Source: CAZDBS01 sp964503775 (GTDB lineage: Bacteria > Patescibacteriota > Saccharimonadia > Saccharimonadales > CAZDBS01). Taken from it: a DNA stretch of 10,430 nt. Below are positions 1-5,871 of the stretch, in pieces. How positions within the stretch are numbered: the stretch's first letter is position 1; each line of letters begins with the position of its first letter. Where the stretch lies: positions 1 to 10,430 of the forward strand of contig CAZDBS010000021.1 of NCBI GenBank assembly GCA_964503775.1, given 5' to 3'. A program made the translations under genes and the position numbers. The notes below the pieces were generated by a model. The model saw only the letters and a program-made list of their open reading frames with translations, was not told where the DNA came from and made no database searches.

Positions 1-129
1 AAGCGGCTCAAGCTCCATCGCCGTCAGGTTATACCGTTCGGACCATATCTCATCATGGGGATTATAGTCGCTAAATTGTTTGGAGTTGCCATAATTGACT
101 GGTATAAGCGTAAGTACCAACTGAACTAA
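1..129 (+). CDS. pilD: Prepilin peptidase (type IV leader peptidase), C-terminal end, partial
   Basis: Frame 1 is open from the window edge to TAA at 127-129, giving 42 residues. They contain IPFGPYLIMGIIVAKLFG followed by IIDWYKRKYQLN. The IPFGP(Y/F)L motif leading into the last membrane helix, then a WY pair and a basic tail, is the standard C-terminus of the A24 aspartic prepilin peptidase family. These inner-membrane enzymes cut prepilins after the Gly of the type III signal and methylate the new N-terminus. The catalytic aspartates lie upstream, outside the window. The gene stands directly before four pilin-like genes, three of which carry that cleavage site, so the context fits. The symbol pilD is by family; comC would serve equally. 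Confidence 0.8.
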   Translation, partial: KRLKLHRRQVIPFGPYLIMGIIVAKLFGVAIIDWYKRKYQLN

Positions 130-152
130 CTGATTATCACTCAATGTGCTCA

Positions 153-161
153 TGGTATACT
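153..161 (+). promoter_or_regulatory. Extended -10 promoter of the first pilin-like gene
   Basis: TGG followed by TATACT (156-161) forms an extended -10 element. No good -35 stands 17 bp upstream, which is tolerated when the TG extension is present. Only 7 bases separate the box from the ATG at 169, so transcription would begin at or next to the start codon and the mRNA would be leaderless. No Shine-Dalgarno is visible. Confidence 0.55.
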
Positions 162-168
162 GTTACTT

Positions 169-1002
169 ATGATTGGGCAACGGGGTTATACCCTGATTGA
201 AGTCATCCTATTTCTGACGATTTCGTCAGCCTTGATTGTCGTAGCTCTCGCCGGTTTCAGCACTCGGAACCGTACCGTACAATTCTCACAATCGATGAGA
301 GACCTAGAGGGTGCGATCAAGAGCGTAGCCAACGATGTAACTGATGGCGCATTTGGCAATGTGAATACTGTCTGTGCCGACGGCAATCCGGGCATGAACA
401 TCTCGGCAGGTACCACGACGATCAAAAACTGTATATTTATGGGAAAGATTATCACTTTCGGTCTGGCCGGTGACACTAGTGCTTATCGAGTCTATACGGT
501 AGTCGGGTCTAAGGCTCTGTCGGAAGACACTAGGGATATTACAGCTGGTGGAACGTCCCGTATCGGGGCTGTCAAGCCGACGTTGGTGGTACCTCACTCT
601 GGTGCTTACAGCGTGACGGGTGTTGATCTGACGTCTAGGGGGTCACTGGCTTACGGCACGACATACGATACATCAGCAGCTGCCAGTACGTCTGCGACTC
701 TTGGGTTTTTAAATGGTCTCAAGGAGTTAAACTTCCAAGTTGTACCAGTTACAATCAATAAGACTTTGATAGATCCAGGGTCTACACTCAACGATGAAGC
801 AAAGCAAGCTCAGCTTATCGAAGCGGCCCTCTATACCTCGACGATGAATACCATCAGTCCGACAAGTGCCTACTATGGCAATCCGAGTCCTCAGTATTTT
901 TGCTTCCAGAGAGCTGATGGGCGTCAACAAGCCCAAATAGTCGTCGGTCGTAAGAACGATAAGTTATCAGTAGATCTGGAGTTTGATAAATGCGGATTAT
1001 AA
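169..1002 (+). CDS. Type IV pilin-like protein with prepilin signal (277 aa)
   Basis: The N-terminus MIGQRG|YTLIEV is a type III (prepilin) signal: a short basic leader, cleavage after Gly6, and the conserved Glu at position +5 (residue 11). A hydrophobic helix follows to about residue 30 and an amphipathic segment (residues 38-58) completes the pilin spine. The rest is a Ser/Thr/Gly-rich globular domain with four cysteines (69, 88, 245, 275), enough for two disulfides, the last near the C-terminus as in many pilins. At 277 aa it is longer than a typical major pilin, so a minor pilin is more likely. It follows the prepilin peptidase by 39 bp and is overlapped by the next pilin gene. The specific subunit type cannot be assigned from sequence alone. 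Confidence 0.85.
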   Translation: MIGQRGYTLIEVILFLTISSALIVVALAGFSTRNRTVQFSQSMRDLEGAIKSVANDVTDGAFGNVNTVCADGNPGMNISAGTTTIKNCIFMGKIITFGLAGDTSAYRVYTVVGSKALSEDTRDITAGGTSRIGAVKPTLVVPHSGAYSVTGVDLTSRGSLAYGTTYDTSAAASTSATLGFLNGLKELNFQVVPVTINKTLIDPGSTLNDEAKQAQLIEAALYTSTMNTISPTSAYYGNPSPQYFCFQRADGRQQAQIVVGRKNDKLSVDLEFDKCGL

Positions 1003-1478
1003 GTATGACACATAGACTGACGACAAGGCTAAAGCGGGGCATGGGGCAGAGGGGAGATACGCTGCTCGAAGTCACACTAGCCATAGCGGTGCTTGGTGTG
1101 CTTCTCGGCGGTACCTATGCTATAGCACGTCGAGGTCTAAGGATTGGCGAGGCTAGCCAAGAGCGAATCGAGGCCCTGAAGGTGCTAGAGGGTCAGGCAG
1201 AGCGTCTGAGGGCTTACCGTGATAGTACAGCTTGGAACCTGAATACCCTGTCAGCCAGTCCATTCTGCTTCCTAGTAAACCAGCAAACTCCGTACTCGTT
1301 GCCGACAGCGGGGTCGACTTGCGGCCTCGGACCAAATGGCCGATATAGTGTCGTGATTACTTATCAGAGCACTTCTACGCCGCCGGTGTTTGTGCTACGA
1401 GCAACATGGCAGGGTATCGGTGGAACTGGTGACCAGCAGAACGGTGAAAATGTAGAATATAGGTATCGACTATGGTGA
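990..1478 (+). CDS. Type IV pilin-like protein, PilV/GspI type (162 aa)
   Basis: The signal is basic leader, then RG|DTLLEV with cleavage after Gly22 and Glu at +5 (residue 27), followed by a hydrophobic helix (residues 29-46) and an amphipathic helix with LEGQAERLRAYRD. That last stretch resembles the segment after the transmembrane helix in PilV/GspI minor pilins. Position +1 is Asp, not the usual Phe or Tyr. Cysteines are at 93 and 111. The start at 990 is preferred because GGAG at 978-981 lies 8 bases upstream; it overlaps the previous stop by 13 bp. ATG at 1005 and ATG at 1041 (giving MGQRG, like the previous gene's leader) remain possible. Coupled expression with both neighbours is likely. 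Confidence 0.8.
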   Translation: MRIISMTHRLTTRLKRGMGQRGDTLLEVTLAIAVLGVLLGGTYAIARRGLRIGEASQERIEALKVLEGQAERLRAYRDSTAWNLNTLSASPFCFLVNQQTPYSLPTAGSTCGLGPNGRYSVVITYQSTSTPPVFVLRATWQGIGGTGDQQNGENVEYRYRLW

Positions 1479-2134
1479 GGCTACATAGGAAACAATCCGG
1501 CTTTACGCTCATCGAGTTATTGGTAGCGATGACTATGATGAGCTTCGTGATACTTATCGCTCTCGTCGTATTTATCCAGATTAACGGTATGTATTACAAG
1601 GGTCTATCTACGACTAAGGCTCAGGAGGCAGCCCGGGCCATCTCAGAGGATATAGTCAAAGAAATCCAAGCCACGGGTGGCGCGACACAGTTCCCAACTA
1701 TTACCACGACGACAGGTGAGAGTCGGAAAGTGCTGTGCACCAACAGCGCCGTCTATCTCATGCGCGAAAATCAACTGGCAGCCAACGATAATACGGGGAA
1801 TCGTCATATATTTGCTAAATTCCGCATCGCCGGATCGGTCTCATGTCCACAGAATGATGCAGCTTTTACGGCCTTACTCAACTCGAGCAGCGACTCATAT
1901 GATTTCCTGAGTGGTAATTTCTCGGTTCATGGATTTAACTTTGCCAGCAACGAACTATACCTCACTATTGCCTACGCCAACATCGTAAATAACCCGACAA
2001 TTCTCGAAAGCGTCCAAGACTTTAGTCGCGGGGTAGCTATCCAAACGAAACGATGCGCAGGTGGATTTACGGCCGGTAATCAATATTGCGCCACGGCTAG
2101 TCTTAGAACTGCCGTATATGCCAGGACGAATTAG
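1472..2134 (+). CDS. Type IV pilin-like protein, PilW/GspJ type (220 aa)
   Basis: The N-terminus carries the textbook prepilin motif G|FTLIELLVA, with cleavage after Gly10 and Glu at +5 (residue 15). The hydrophobic helix runs to about residue 38, and an amphipathic stretch QEAARAISEDIVKEIQ (51-66) is typical of PilW/GspJ-like minor pilins. The globular part is Ser/Thr/Asn rich with a few Cys residues, including a CAGGFTAGNQYC pair near the C-terminus. The ATG overlaps the preceding stop as ATGGTGA (7 bp), so translation is probably coupled. The assignment to PilW type rests on gene order and the N-terminal helix, not on a recognised C-terminal domain. Confidence 0.82.
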   Translation: MVRLHRKQSGFTLIELLVAMTMMSFVILIALVVFIQINGMYYKGLSTTKAQEAARAISEDIVKEIQATGGATQFPTITTTTGESRKVLCTNSAVYLMRENQLAANDNTGNRHIFAKFRIAGSVSCPQNDAAFTALLNSSSDSYDFLSGNFSVHGFNFASNELYLTIAYANIVNNPTILESVQDFSRGVAIQTKRCAGGFTAGNQYCATASLRTAVYARTN

Positions 2135-2136
2135 GA

Positions 2137-2142
2137 TATACT
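2137..2142 (+). promoter_or_regulatory. Possible internal -10 box before the PilX-like gene
   Basis: TATACT lies immediately after the previous stop and 4 bases before ATG 2147, or 10 before the in-frame ATG 2153. No convincing -35 or TG extension is present. If used, RNA would begin near 2149, which favours the second ATG as the real start. Confidence 0.35.
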
Positions 2143-2146
2143 ACTT

Positions 2147-3322
2147 ATGATTATGTATTCTCGATCTCCACAGCTGACCAACGATCAACGAGGTATGATG
2201 TCGTTTATCACCGTTATGCTTCTGGCGATCGTATTATCGGTTATAACTACTGGTTTCATAAGGACGATGGTGGTAAATCAGAGGCAAACAACTGATCAAC
2301 AGCTCAGCACCCAAGCCTTTTATGCTGCTGAGACAGGCGTCCAAGATGCTGTGAAATATCTAGCAGAAGTAGGCAATCCGGGTATTACTGACTCCGATTG
2401 TTCACCTTCAACTAGCGGCTCCTTGGGGAGCAGTCCTAATGTTATTAAACCTGGTACAGGTGCTGGTTCACCAGCGGATATCGAATACACCTGTCAGATG
2501 ATCAAAACAACACTACTAGATATGAAATACGCTGTGAAGACGACAGATTCGACACAGGTCCACCTAAATCCGGGGCAAAACTTCAATCAGATTGAAGTTA
2601 AATGGCATATCAATGCCGCAACGACAAGTAACGGTGATGGAACGATGGCTGTTCAGAGCTGTACTTGGTACTGGTTTGGTAACTGCGTGTCATGGGGCTG
2701 GTCTAGTGGGATCAGACTGAAAAGTAGTGGTGACAATAGCTTACCGATCAATGCCGGGAGTAACTGGAATTACCCGGGTTTGCTACGAACTCTGGTCGTG
2801 CCCATCGCCTCCGGTACTGGTTCGACGACCAGGCAAGAAGTACTATCGAGGGCTGCTAATTTGTTTTTTATGCCAGCTTCCAATGGTTCGGTTCTCGGTG
2901 AAAACGGGACCAACAGTGTGACTAGCAGGTCGAGTACTTGTGACGCTTCGGCCGCTGCTAATGGCTATGTCTGCACGGCGACGATAACATTGCCGATGAT
3001 CAGGGAAGCTATATTGCGATTGCGTATGATCTATCGTCCGGCCAATGTCCAGATAACTCTAAGAAACACGTCGACTGGCACGGTGATTGCTCCGGGGCAG
3101 CAAGCCGAGATCGACGTGACTGGACGAGCCAACAATGTCTATAGGCGGATACGTGTCCGTGTTCCGTTGTCCAACAACACTGACACGACTGGCATACCAG
3201 AATACGCTATCGAATCGGCCGAAGGACTTTGCAAGCAAATCAGTGTCGGAACTGGCAACAACGGTCAAGGCGTGACGGACGACAGTGCGACGGCCTCACC
3301 CTCCTGCAAATCAGTACCTTAG
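2147..3322 (+). CDS. PilX-like type IV pilus assembly protein (391 aa)
   Basis: The N-terminus (RG|MMSFITVMLLAIVLSVIT, residues 15-34) is a membrane helix placed like a pilin's but lacking Glu at +5. The following NQRQTTDQQLSTQAFYAAETGV (44-65) matches the conserved AF.AAE.G. region of PilX minor pilins. PilX-type proteins are large, co-encoded with PilV/W and often Cys-rich; here there are eight cysteines (85, 116, 172, 180, 265, 276, 362, 387). A nine-residue loop C172-C180 followed by VSWGWSSG is very rich in Trp and Tyr. Start 2147 is the first ATG; 2153 is a close alternative. The stop TAG (3320-3322) overlaps the convergent recombinase stop. The closest named family is PilX; adhesin activity is possible but unproven. 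Confidence 0.75.
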   Translation: MIMYSRSPQLTNDQRGMMSFITVMLLAIVLSVITTGFIRTMVVNQRQTTDQQLSTQAFYAAETGVQDAVKYLAEVGNPGITDSDCSPSTSGSLGSSPNVIKPGTGAGSPADIEYTCQMIKTTLLDMKYAVKTTDSTQVHLNPGQNFNQIEVKWHINAATTSNGDGTMAVQSCTWYWFGNCVSWGWSSGIRLKSSGDNSLPINAGSNWNYPGLLRTLVVPIASGTGSTTRQEVLSRAANLFFMPASNGSVLGENGTNSVTSRSSTCDASAAANGYVCTATITLPMIREAILRLRMIYRPANVQITLRNTSTGTVIAPGQQAEIDVTGRANNVYRRIRVRVPLSNNTDTTGIPEYAIESAEGLCKQISVGTGNNGQGVTDDSATASPSCKSVP

Positions 3323-3954
3323 TTATCAGCTAACTTGTCACTGTGAAATCGCTCGTGTACTTCTTTGAGATGCGGATCGGTGACGTGAGTATATATTTGA
3401 GTCGTNNNNNNNNNNNNNNNNNNNNNNNNNNNNNNNNNNNNNNNNNNNNNNNNNNNNNNNNNNNNNNNNNNNNNNNNNNNNNNNNNNNNNNNNNNNNNNN
3501 NNNNNCGCAAGCCTGTTGAGAAGAGAAGCTCTAGGATGGCTCGATCACGCAAGCCCTGAGGCGTGGAAGTATCGGGCTGCTGGAATATACGAGCTAATTC
3601 CTCAGGCGTGATAAAGGTGATCTGTTTGCGCACGACTTTTGGCAGCTCGATTTTATCAGGAGCGAGCGTCTCGATATTTCGCTTAGCACAGTATCGCAGG
3701 AAACTGCGCAAGGCGATGAGGTGGTAAGTCTGGGTGATCTTGGAGAGTTCTTTGCCGTTGTTGTCTTCGTAGCGGGCTAACCAGAGTCGAAAGCGACGGA
3801 TGAGTTCAGGATTGATCTTCTGGACTTCGATATCGTCGGCGAAATCAATAAAGCGCATCATATAGTGATGATAGTTCTCGGCAGTTTTCTGGGAGCGGTT
3901 TTGCTCTACCTCTAGGTATTCTAGAAAGTCAGTCAGAATCTCGCTTATGTACAT
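3319..3954 (-). CDS. XerC/XerD-type tyrosine recombinase, interrupted by assembly gap
   Basis: Before the gap (149 residues) lies a complete SAM-like core-binding domain (residues 4-95, with NRSQKTAENYHHYMMRF) and the start of the catalytic domain, ending at LRDRAILELLFSTGL, which in XerD immediately precedes the catalytic Arg. After the gap come TTQIYTHV, carrying the Tyr nucleophile, and a short tail. The Arg, Lys, His-x-x-Arg and second His all fall in the gap. By E. coli XerD numbering about 127 residues (~380 bp) are missing, so the 100 N are nominal and the true protein should be about 300 aa. Xer proteins resolve chromosome dimers at dif; a phage or element integrase is less likely given the clean Xer-like length and ends. 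Start ATG 3954 sits 6 bases after a -10 box. The 3' end overlaps the pilin gene by 4 bp. Confidence 0.88.
   Translation of the reverse strand: MYISEILTDFLEYLEVEQNRSQKTAENYHHYMMRFIDFADDIEVQKINPELIRRFRLWLARYEDNNGKELSKITQTYHLIALRSFLRYCAKRNIETLAPDKIELPKVVRKQITFITPEELARIFQQPDTSTPQGLRDRAILELLFSTGLXXXXXXXXXXXXXXXXXXXXXXXXXXXXXXXXXXTTQIYTHVTDPHLKEVHERFHSDKLADN
3406..3505. other. Assembly gap of exactly 100 N
   Basis: Exactly 100 undetermined bases, the conventional placeholder for a scaffold gap of unknown size. It falls inside the recombinase catalytic domain. Family comparison predicts about 380 real bases here. Confidence 0.98.
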
Positions 3955-3960
3955 GTAGCC

Positions 3961-3969
3961 AGTATAGCA
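3961..3969 (-). promoter_or_regulatory. Extended -10 promoter of the recombinase gene
   Basis: On the minus strand TGC-TATACT is followed by six bases and the ATG at 3954. The extended -10 predicts a transcription start at the A of ATG, hence a leaderless mRNA. The box lies 12 bp from the divergent ndk -35, so the two promoters are back to back and may compete. Confidence 0.55.
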
Positions 3970-3978
3970 GGGGCGGGG

Positions 3979-4007
3979 GTGACATCATCTGGACAACAAG
4001 GTAGAAT
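3979..4007 (+). promoter_or_regulatory. Sigma70-type promoter of ndk
   Basis: GTGACA (3979-3984, 5 of 6 to consensus), a 17-bp spacer, then TAGAAT (4002-4007). Transcription would start near 4014, leaving a leader of about 32 bases that contains GGAG at 4038-4041. Unlike most genes in the window, ndk therefore has a conventional ribosome-binding site. Confidence 0.6.
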
Positions 4008-4045
4008 GTTGTCAGCACTATTCAAGAAAAATAATCTGGAGATAC

Positions 4046-4642
4046 ATGATGGAGCGAACACTTGTCGTTATTAAGCCTGACGCTGTCCAACGCGGCTTAG
4101 TTGGGGATATAATTCATCGGTTTGAGAAGGTTGGATTGAAATTGATCGGTACAAAAATGTTTGTGCCAGATGCTGATATCATGAATAAGCACTATCCATC
4201 AGATCGTACTGAATGGGTCAAGGGACTTGGCAAGCGAACAATCGACAACTACAGAGAACTTGGCCTCGATCCGAAGAAGCAATTTGGACACGAAGACGAG
4301 GAAAAAATTGGTCACGAAGTAAGGAGTTGGCTAGTCGACTTTCTACAATCCGGACCTGTGGTAGCTATGGTCTGGGAGGGCCCGCATGCAATAGAAATCG
4401 TGCGTAAAATACGTGGTGGCACATCACCTATCCAAGCACTACCTGGAACTATCAACGGTGATTACTCTTTTGACTCGCCAGCTATAGCGAACCTAGGTAT
4501 GCGGCCAATGAGAAATCTGGTTCATGCTTCTGGTAACAAGGAGGAAGCTGAGTTTGAAGTGGGTCTCTGGTTTAAAGACGATGAACTATTTGATTATGAG
4601 ACTGTTCACCAACAACACATGCTTCCAAAAGCTAAGAAGTAG
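4046..4642 (+). CDS. ndk: Nucleoside diphosphate kinase, enlarged form (198 aa)
   Basis: Transfers the gamma phosphate from ATP to nucleoside diphosphates via a phosphohistidine, balancing NTP pools in the cytoplasm. MERTLVVIKPDAVQRGLVG (2-20) holds the conserved Lys10. SGPVVAMVWEG (102-112) and the region KIRGGTSPIQALPGTINGDY (121-140) are family signatures. NLVHASGNKEEAEFEV (157-172) carries catalytic His160. Bacterial NDKs are usually 135-150 aa. The extra length here is an insertion of roughly 30-35 residues (about 55-88) between HY and the SGPVVAM helix, about eight residues before the active-site His, and a C-terminal tail. All catalytic motifs remain, so it should be active. ATG 4046 is the first of two adjacent ATGs; ATG 4049 gives better spacing (7 bases) to GGAG. 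Confidence 0.95.
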   Translation: MMERTLVVIKPDAVQRGLVGDIIHRFEKVGLKLIGTKMFVPDADIMNKHYPSDRTEWVKGLGKRTIDNYRELGLDPKKQFGHEDEEKIGHEVRSWLVDFLQSGPVVAMVWEGPHAIEIVRKIRGGTSPIQALPGTINGDYSFDSPAIANLGMRPMRNLVHASGNKEEAEFEVGLWFKDDELFDYETVHQQHMLPKAKK

Positions 4643-4643
4643 G

Positions 4644-4649
4644 TATAAT
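4644..4649 (+). promoter_or_regulatory. Consensus -10 box upstream of tRNA-Arg
   Basis: A perfect TATAAT sits two bases after the ndk stop codon. No clear -35 is visible. A start near 4656 would give about 68 bases of leader before tRNA-Arg, including the palindromic element. A second box, GATACT at 4708-4713, is 10 bases before the tRNA and could be a closer promoter. Confidence 0.45.
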
Positions 4650-4670
4650 ACACCTTCAGTGGTCCGGTAG

Positions 4671-4703
4671 TTTCCGCCTTCGCCGAGGCTTCGGTGGACA
4701 GGC
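4671..4703 (+). repeat. Palindromic intergenic element (REP-like candidate)
   Basis: The segment contains TCCGCC (4673-4678) and GGTGGA (4693-4698), which pair with one G-U. The core CGCCGAGGCTTCGG can form its own small hairpins. From memory, near-identical GC-rich palindromes of the form TCCGCCTTCGCC...GGCGGA occur in intergenic spaces of some CPR genomes. There is only one copy here, so repeat status is inferred. It follows ndk and could act as a weak processing or termination hairpin. Confidence 0.4.
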
Positions 4704-4723
4704 AATGGATACTTGCTCGCCAT

Positions 4724-4798
4724 GCCCTCGTAGCTCAACGGATAGAGTAATTCCGTCCTAAGGAAAAGATAGTGGTTCGATTCCACTCGAGGGTACCA
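4724..4798 (+). tRNA. tRNA-Arg (anticodon CCU), CCA encoded
   Basis: A full cloverleaf folds. Acceptor GCCCTCG pairs with CGAGGGT (G1-U72). The D stem GCTC/GAGT is followed by an anticodon stem ATTCC/GGAAA (27-43 mismatched). The anticodon loop GTCCTAA has CCT at 4757-4759, and the T arm is AGTGG/TTCGATT/CCACT. Discriminator A and CCA end at 4798. It reads AGG codons. The weak anticodon stem end and G at position 32 are slightly unusual. Confidence 0.92.
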
Positions 4799-4822
4799 AT
4801 ACAGAAGGGTAGGCGGGAAATT

Positions 4823-4871
4823 CCTCCACCCTAAGGAGAAGCTCCACGTTCGAATCGTGGTAGGGGCACCA
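4823..4871 (+). pseudogene. Degenerate tRNA 3' half (tRNA-Arg-like remnant)
   Basis: A CCTCC/GGAG stem closes the loop ACCCTAA, followed by a perfect T arm CCACG-TTCGAAT-CGTGG (4844-4860), then TAGGGGC, A and CCA (4869-4871). This is the right order and spacing for the 3' half of a tRNA with CCU in the anticodon position. No matching 5' acceptor (GCCCCTA) or D arm precedes it, and position 33 is C instead of the near-invariant U. It lies 25 bases after tRNA-Arg(CCU) and shares the CCTAAGGA block with it, so a decayed duplicate is the simplest reading. A short structured RNA made of a CCA-tailed minihelix is an alternative. Confidence 0.55.
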
Positions 4872-4881
4872 AAGAATGATT

Positions 4882-4890
4882 TGCTATAAT
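4882..4890 (+). promoter_or_regulatory. Extended -10 promoter of the small membrane protein
   Basis: TGC directly followed by a consensus TATAAT (4885-4890), eight bases before ATG 4899. It predicts an mRNA starting within about two bases of the start codon, without a Shine-Dalgarno. Confidence 0.6.
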
Positions 4891-4898
4891 TACATCAA

Positions 4899-5252
4899 AT
4901 GTTGCAAAAATTAAACAAAGTCGTTCGAATACTATTTACGATTATCACCGGCTTGATGTCTAGCTTGTTGCTTCTTTTTGCTAAAGGGTATACTGATGAG
5001 ATTCGTGGTAATAGATGCCAAAACTATGGATATTTTGGTCCTGACTATCGCACTGCGGCCATTACATTAACGGTGGGGCTCATAATTTGTGTGCTTTTCT
5101 ATACAAATATAAAAACACTACTCAAAAGGCGTACAAAGCTCAGCTTTCTTGCCGAATATTGGCTTCAAATTATCGTATTAATAGTTCTAGTTGGGATTTG
5201 GATTACTGCGTCAATACTTTCACCTCATGCTTGGTCTGATTTTTGTTTCTAA
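4899..5252 (+). CDS. Hypothetical three-helix membrane protein (117 aa)
   Basis: I do not recognise this protein. Three hydrophobic segments are clear: residues 9-28, 52-69 and 87-107. A basic N-terminus (KLNKVVR) and a strongly basic loop (IKTLLKRRTK, 71-80) between helices 2 and 3 suggest, by the positive-inside rule, a cytoplasmic N-terminus and an external first loop. That loop holds the polar, Cys-containing stretch GNRCQNYGYFGPDY (37-50). Cys116 is near the end. The coding region is visibly more A+T rich than the flanking genes. It has its own leaderless-type promoter and is separated by 62 bp and another promoter from the PH-domain gene, so it may be a single-gene unit. Confidence 0.7.
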   Translation: MLQKLNKVVRILFTIITGLMSSLLLLFAKGYTDEIRGNRCQNYGYFGPDYRTAAITLTVGLIICVLFYTNIKTLLKRRTKLSFLAEYWLQIIVLIVLVGIWITASILSPHAWSDFCF

Positions 5253-5279
5253 ATATTTGCCTTACAAAGTTATATTTAC

Positions 5280-5308
5280 TTGATACTTGACTTCAGATAC
5301 ACGATACT
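5280..5308 (+). promoter_or_regulatory. Promoter of the PH-domain/parvulin operon
   Basis: TTGATA (5280-5285), exactly 17 bp, then GATACT (5303-5308), followed by six bases and ATG 5315. A start at or beside the ATG is predicted, so the operon mRNA would be leaderless. The nearer ATG at 5310 is out of frame with the gene. Confidence 0.6.
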
Positions 5309-5314
5309 TATGTT

Positions 5315-5866
5315 ATGGCAGAAGATGACGAAGGGCTTGAAAAAGAGCCCGCTACAGAGCACCACAAATATTTTGATGGTCAACATGATGACGAAGACGT
5401 ACGGTATGTCTTTCGGCATCATCCAGTCGTCATGCGCAAAGGTTTGATATTGGCTTCTTTTGGCCCTTTGGCTGGCGTCATACCTGCGGCACTCAAACCC
5501 GACTTGGGGATGGGGTGGTTTTTCGGAGGTTTAGGCATCGGACTGCTTGTCGGCATTGTCCTGATGATCCCGTCATGGGTACGGTGGTATTTTAGTGTTT
5601 ATATAGTCACCGATCAGCGGTTTATCCAAGTCAAACAAAGTGGTTTCTTCCGGCGCAGCGTCGTCGACCTGGGCTTAGATAAGATCCAAAGCGTGACCTA
5701 TGAGATAGCCGGAGTGCAAGAAACTTTGCTGGGGTTTGGTACAATATTGATACAAACCATAGTTGGAAATCTGGCCATCGAGCAAGTCCATCATCCTGCT
5801 GAAGTTCACGAGAAGATCATCAAAATCATTAAAGAAGAAGGAATCGTGCCGGTCACCGTCGGCTGA
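5315..5866 (+). CDS. Bacterial PH-domain (YdbS-like) membrane protein (183 aa)
   Basis: The first 40 residues are acidic and His-rich. Two membrane helices follow (about 42-61 and 67-90, separated by a short loop). Residues 92-178 match the bacterial pleckstrin-homology domain bPH2: YIVTDQRFIQVKQSGFFRR, then LDKIQSVTYEIAGVQETLLGFGTILIQT, the conserved order of Y.VTdqR, G.f.R, k.DkIqsV and lGfGti. Such proteins sit in the cytoplasmic membrane with the PH domain inside; their molecular role is mostly unknown, with links to envelope stress in related families. The gene is followed after 5 bp by the parvulin gene, so the two are almost certainly co-transcribed. The domain call is firm, the function is not. 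Confidence 0.85.
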   Translation: MAEDDEGLEKEPATEHHKYFDGQHDDEDVRYVFRHHPVVMRKGLILASFGPLAGVIPAALKPDLGMGWFFGGLGIGLLVGIVLMIPSWVRWYFSVYIVTDQRFIQVKQSGFFRRSVVDLGLDKIQSVTYEIAGVQETLLGFGTILIQTIVGNLAIEQVHHPAEVHEKIIKIIKEEGIVPVTVG

Positions 5867-5871
5867 TCATT

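Noticed and set aside
1677..1910. 77-codon plus-strand frame within the third pilin gene
   Set aside because: It is an alternate frame inside a clear pilin gene, without start signals.
3319..4020. Integrative element with att sites around the recombinase
   Set aside because: The protein looks like a housekeeping Xer recombinase, and I found no direct repeats or tRNA-end duplication flanking it. The tRNA genes lie on the far side of ndk.
4586..4786. 66-codon minus-strand frame over the ndk end and tRNA-Arg
   Set aside because: It is antisense to tRNA-Arg and the palindromic element, with no ribosome-binding site or family resemblance.
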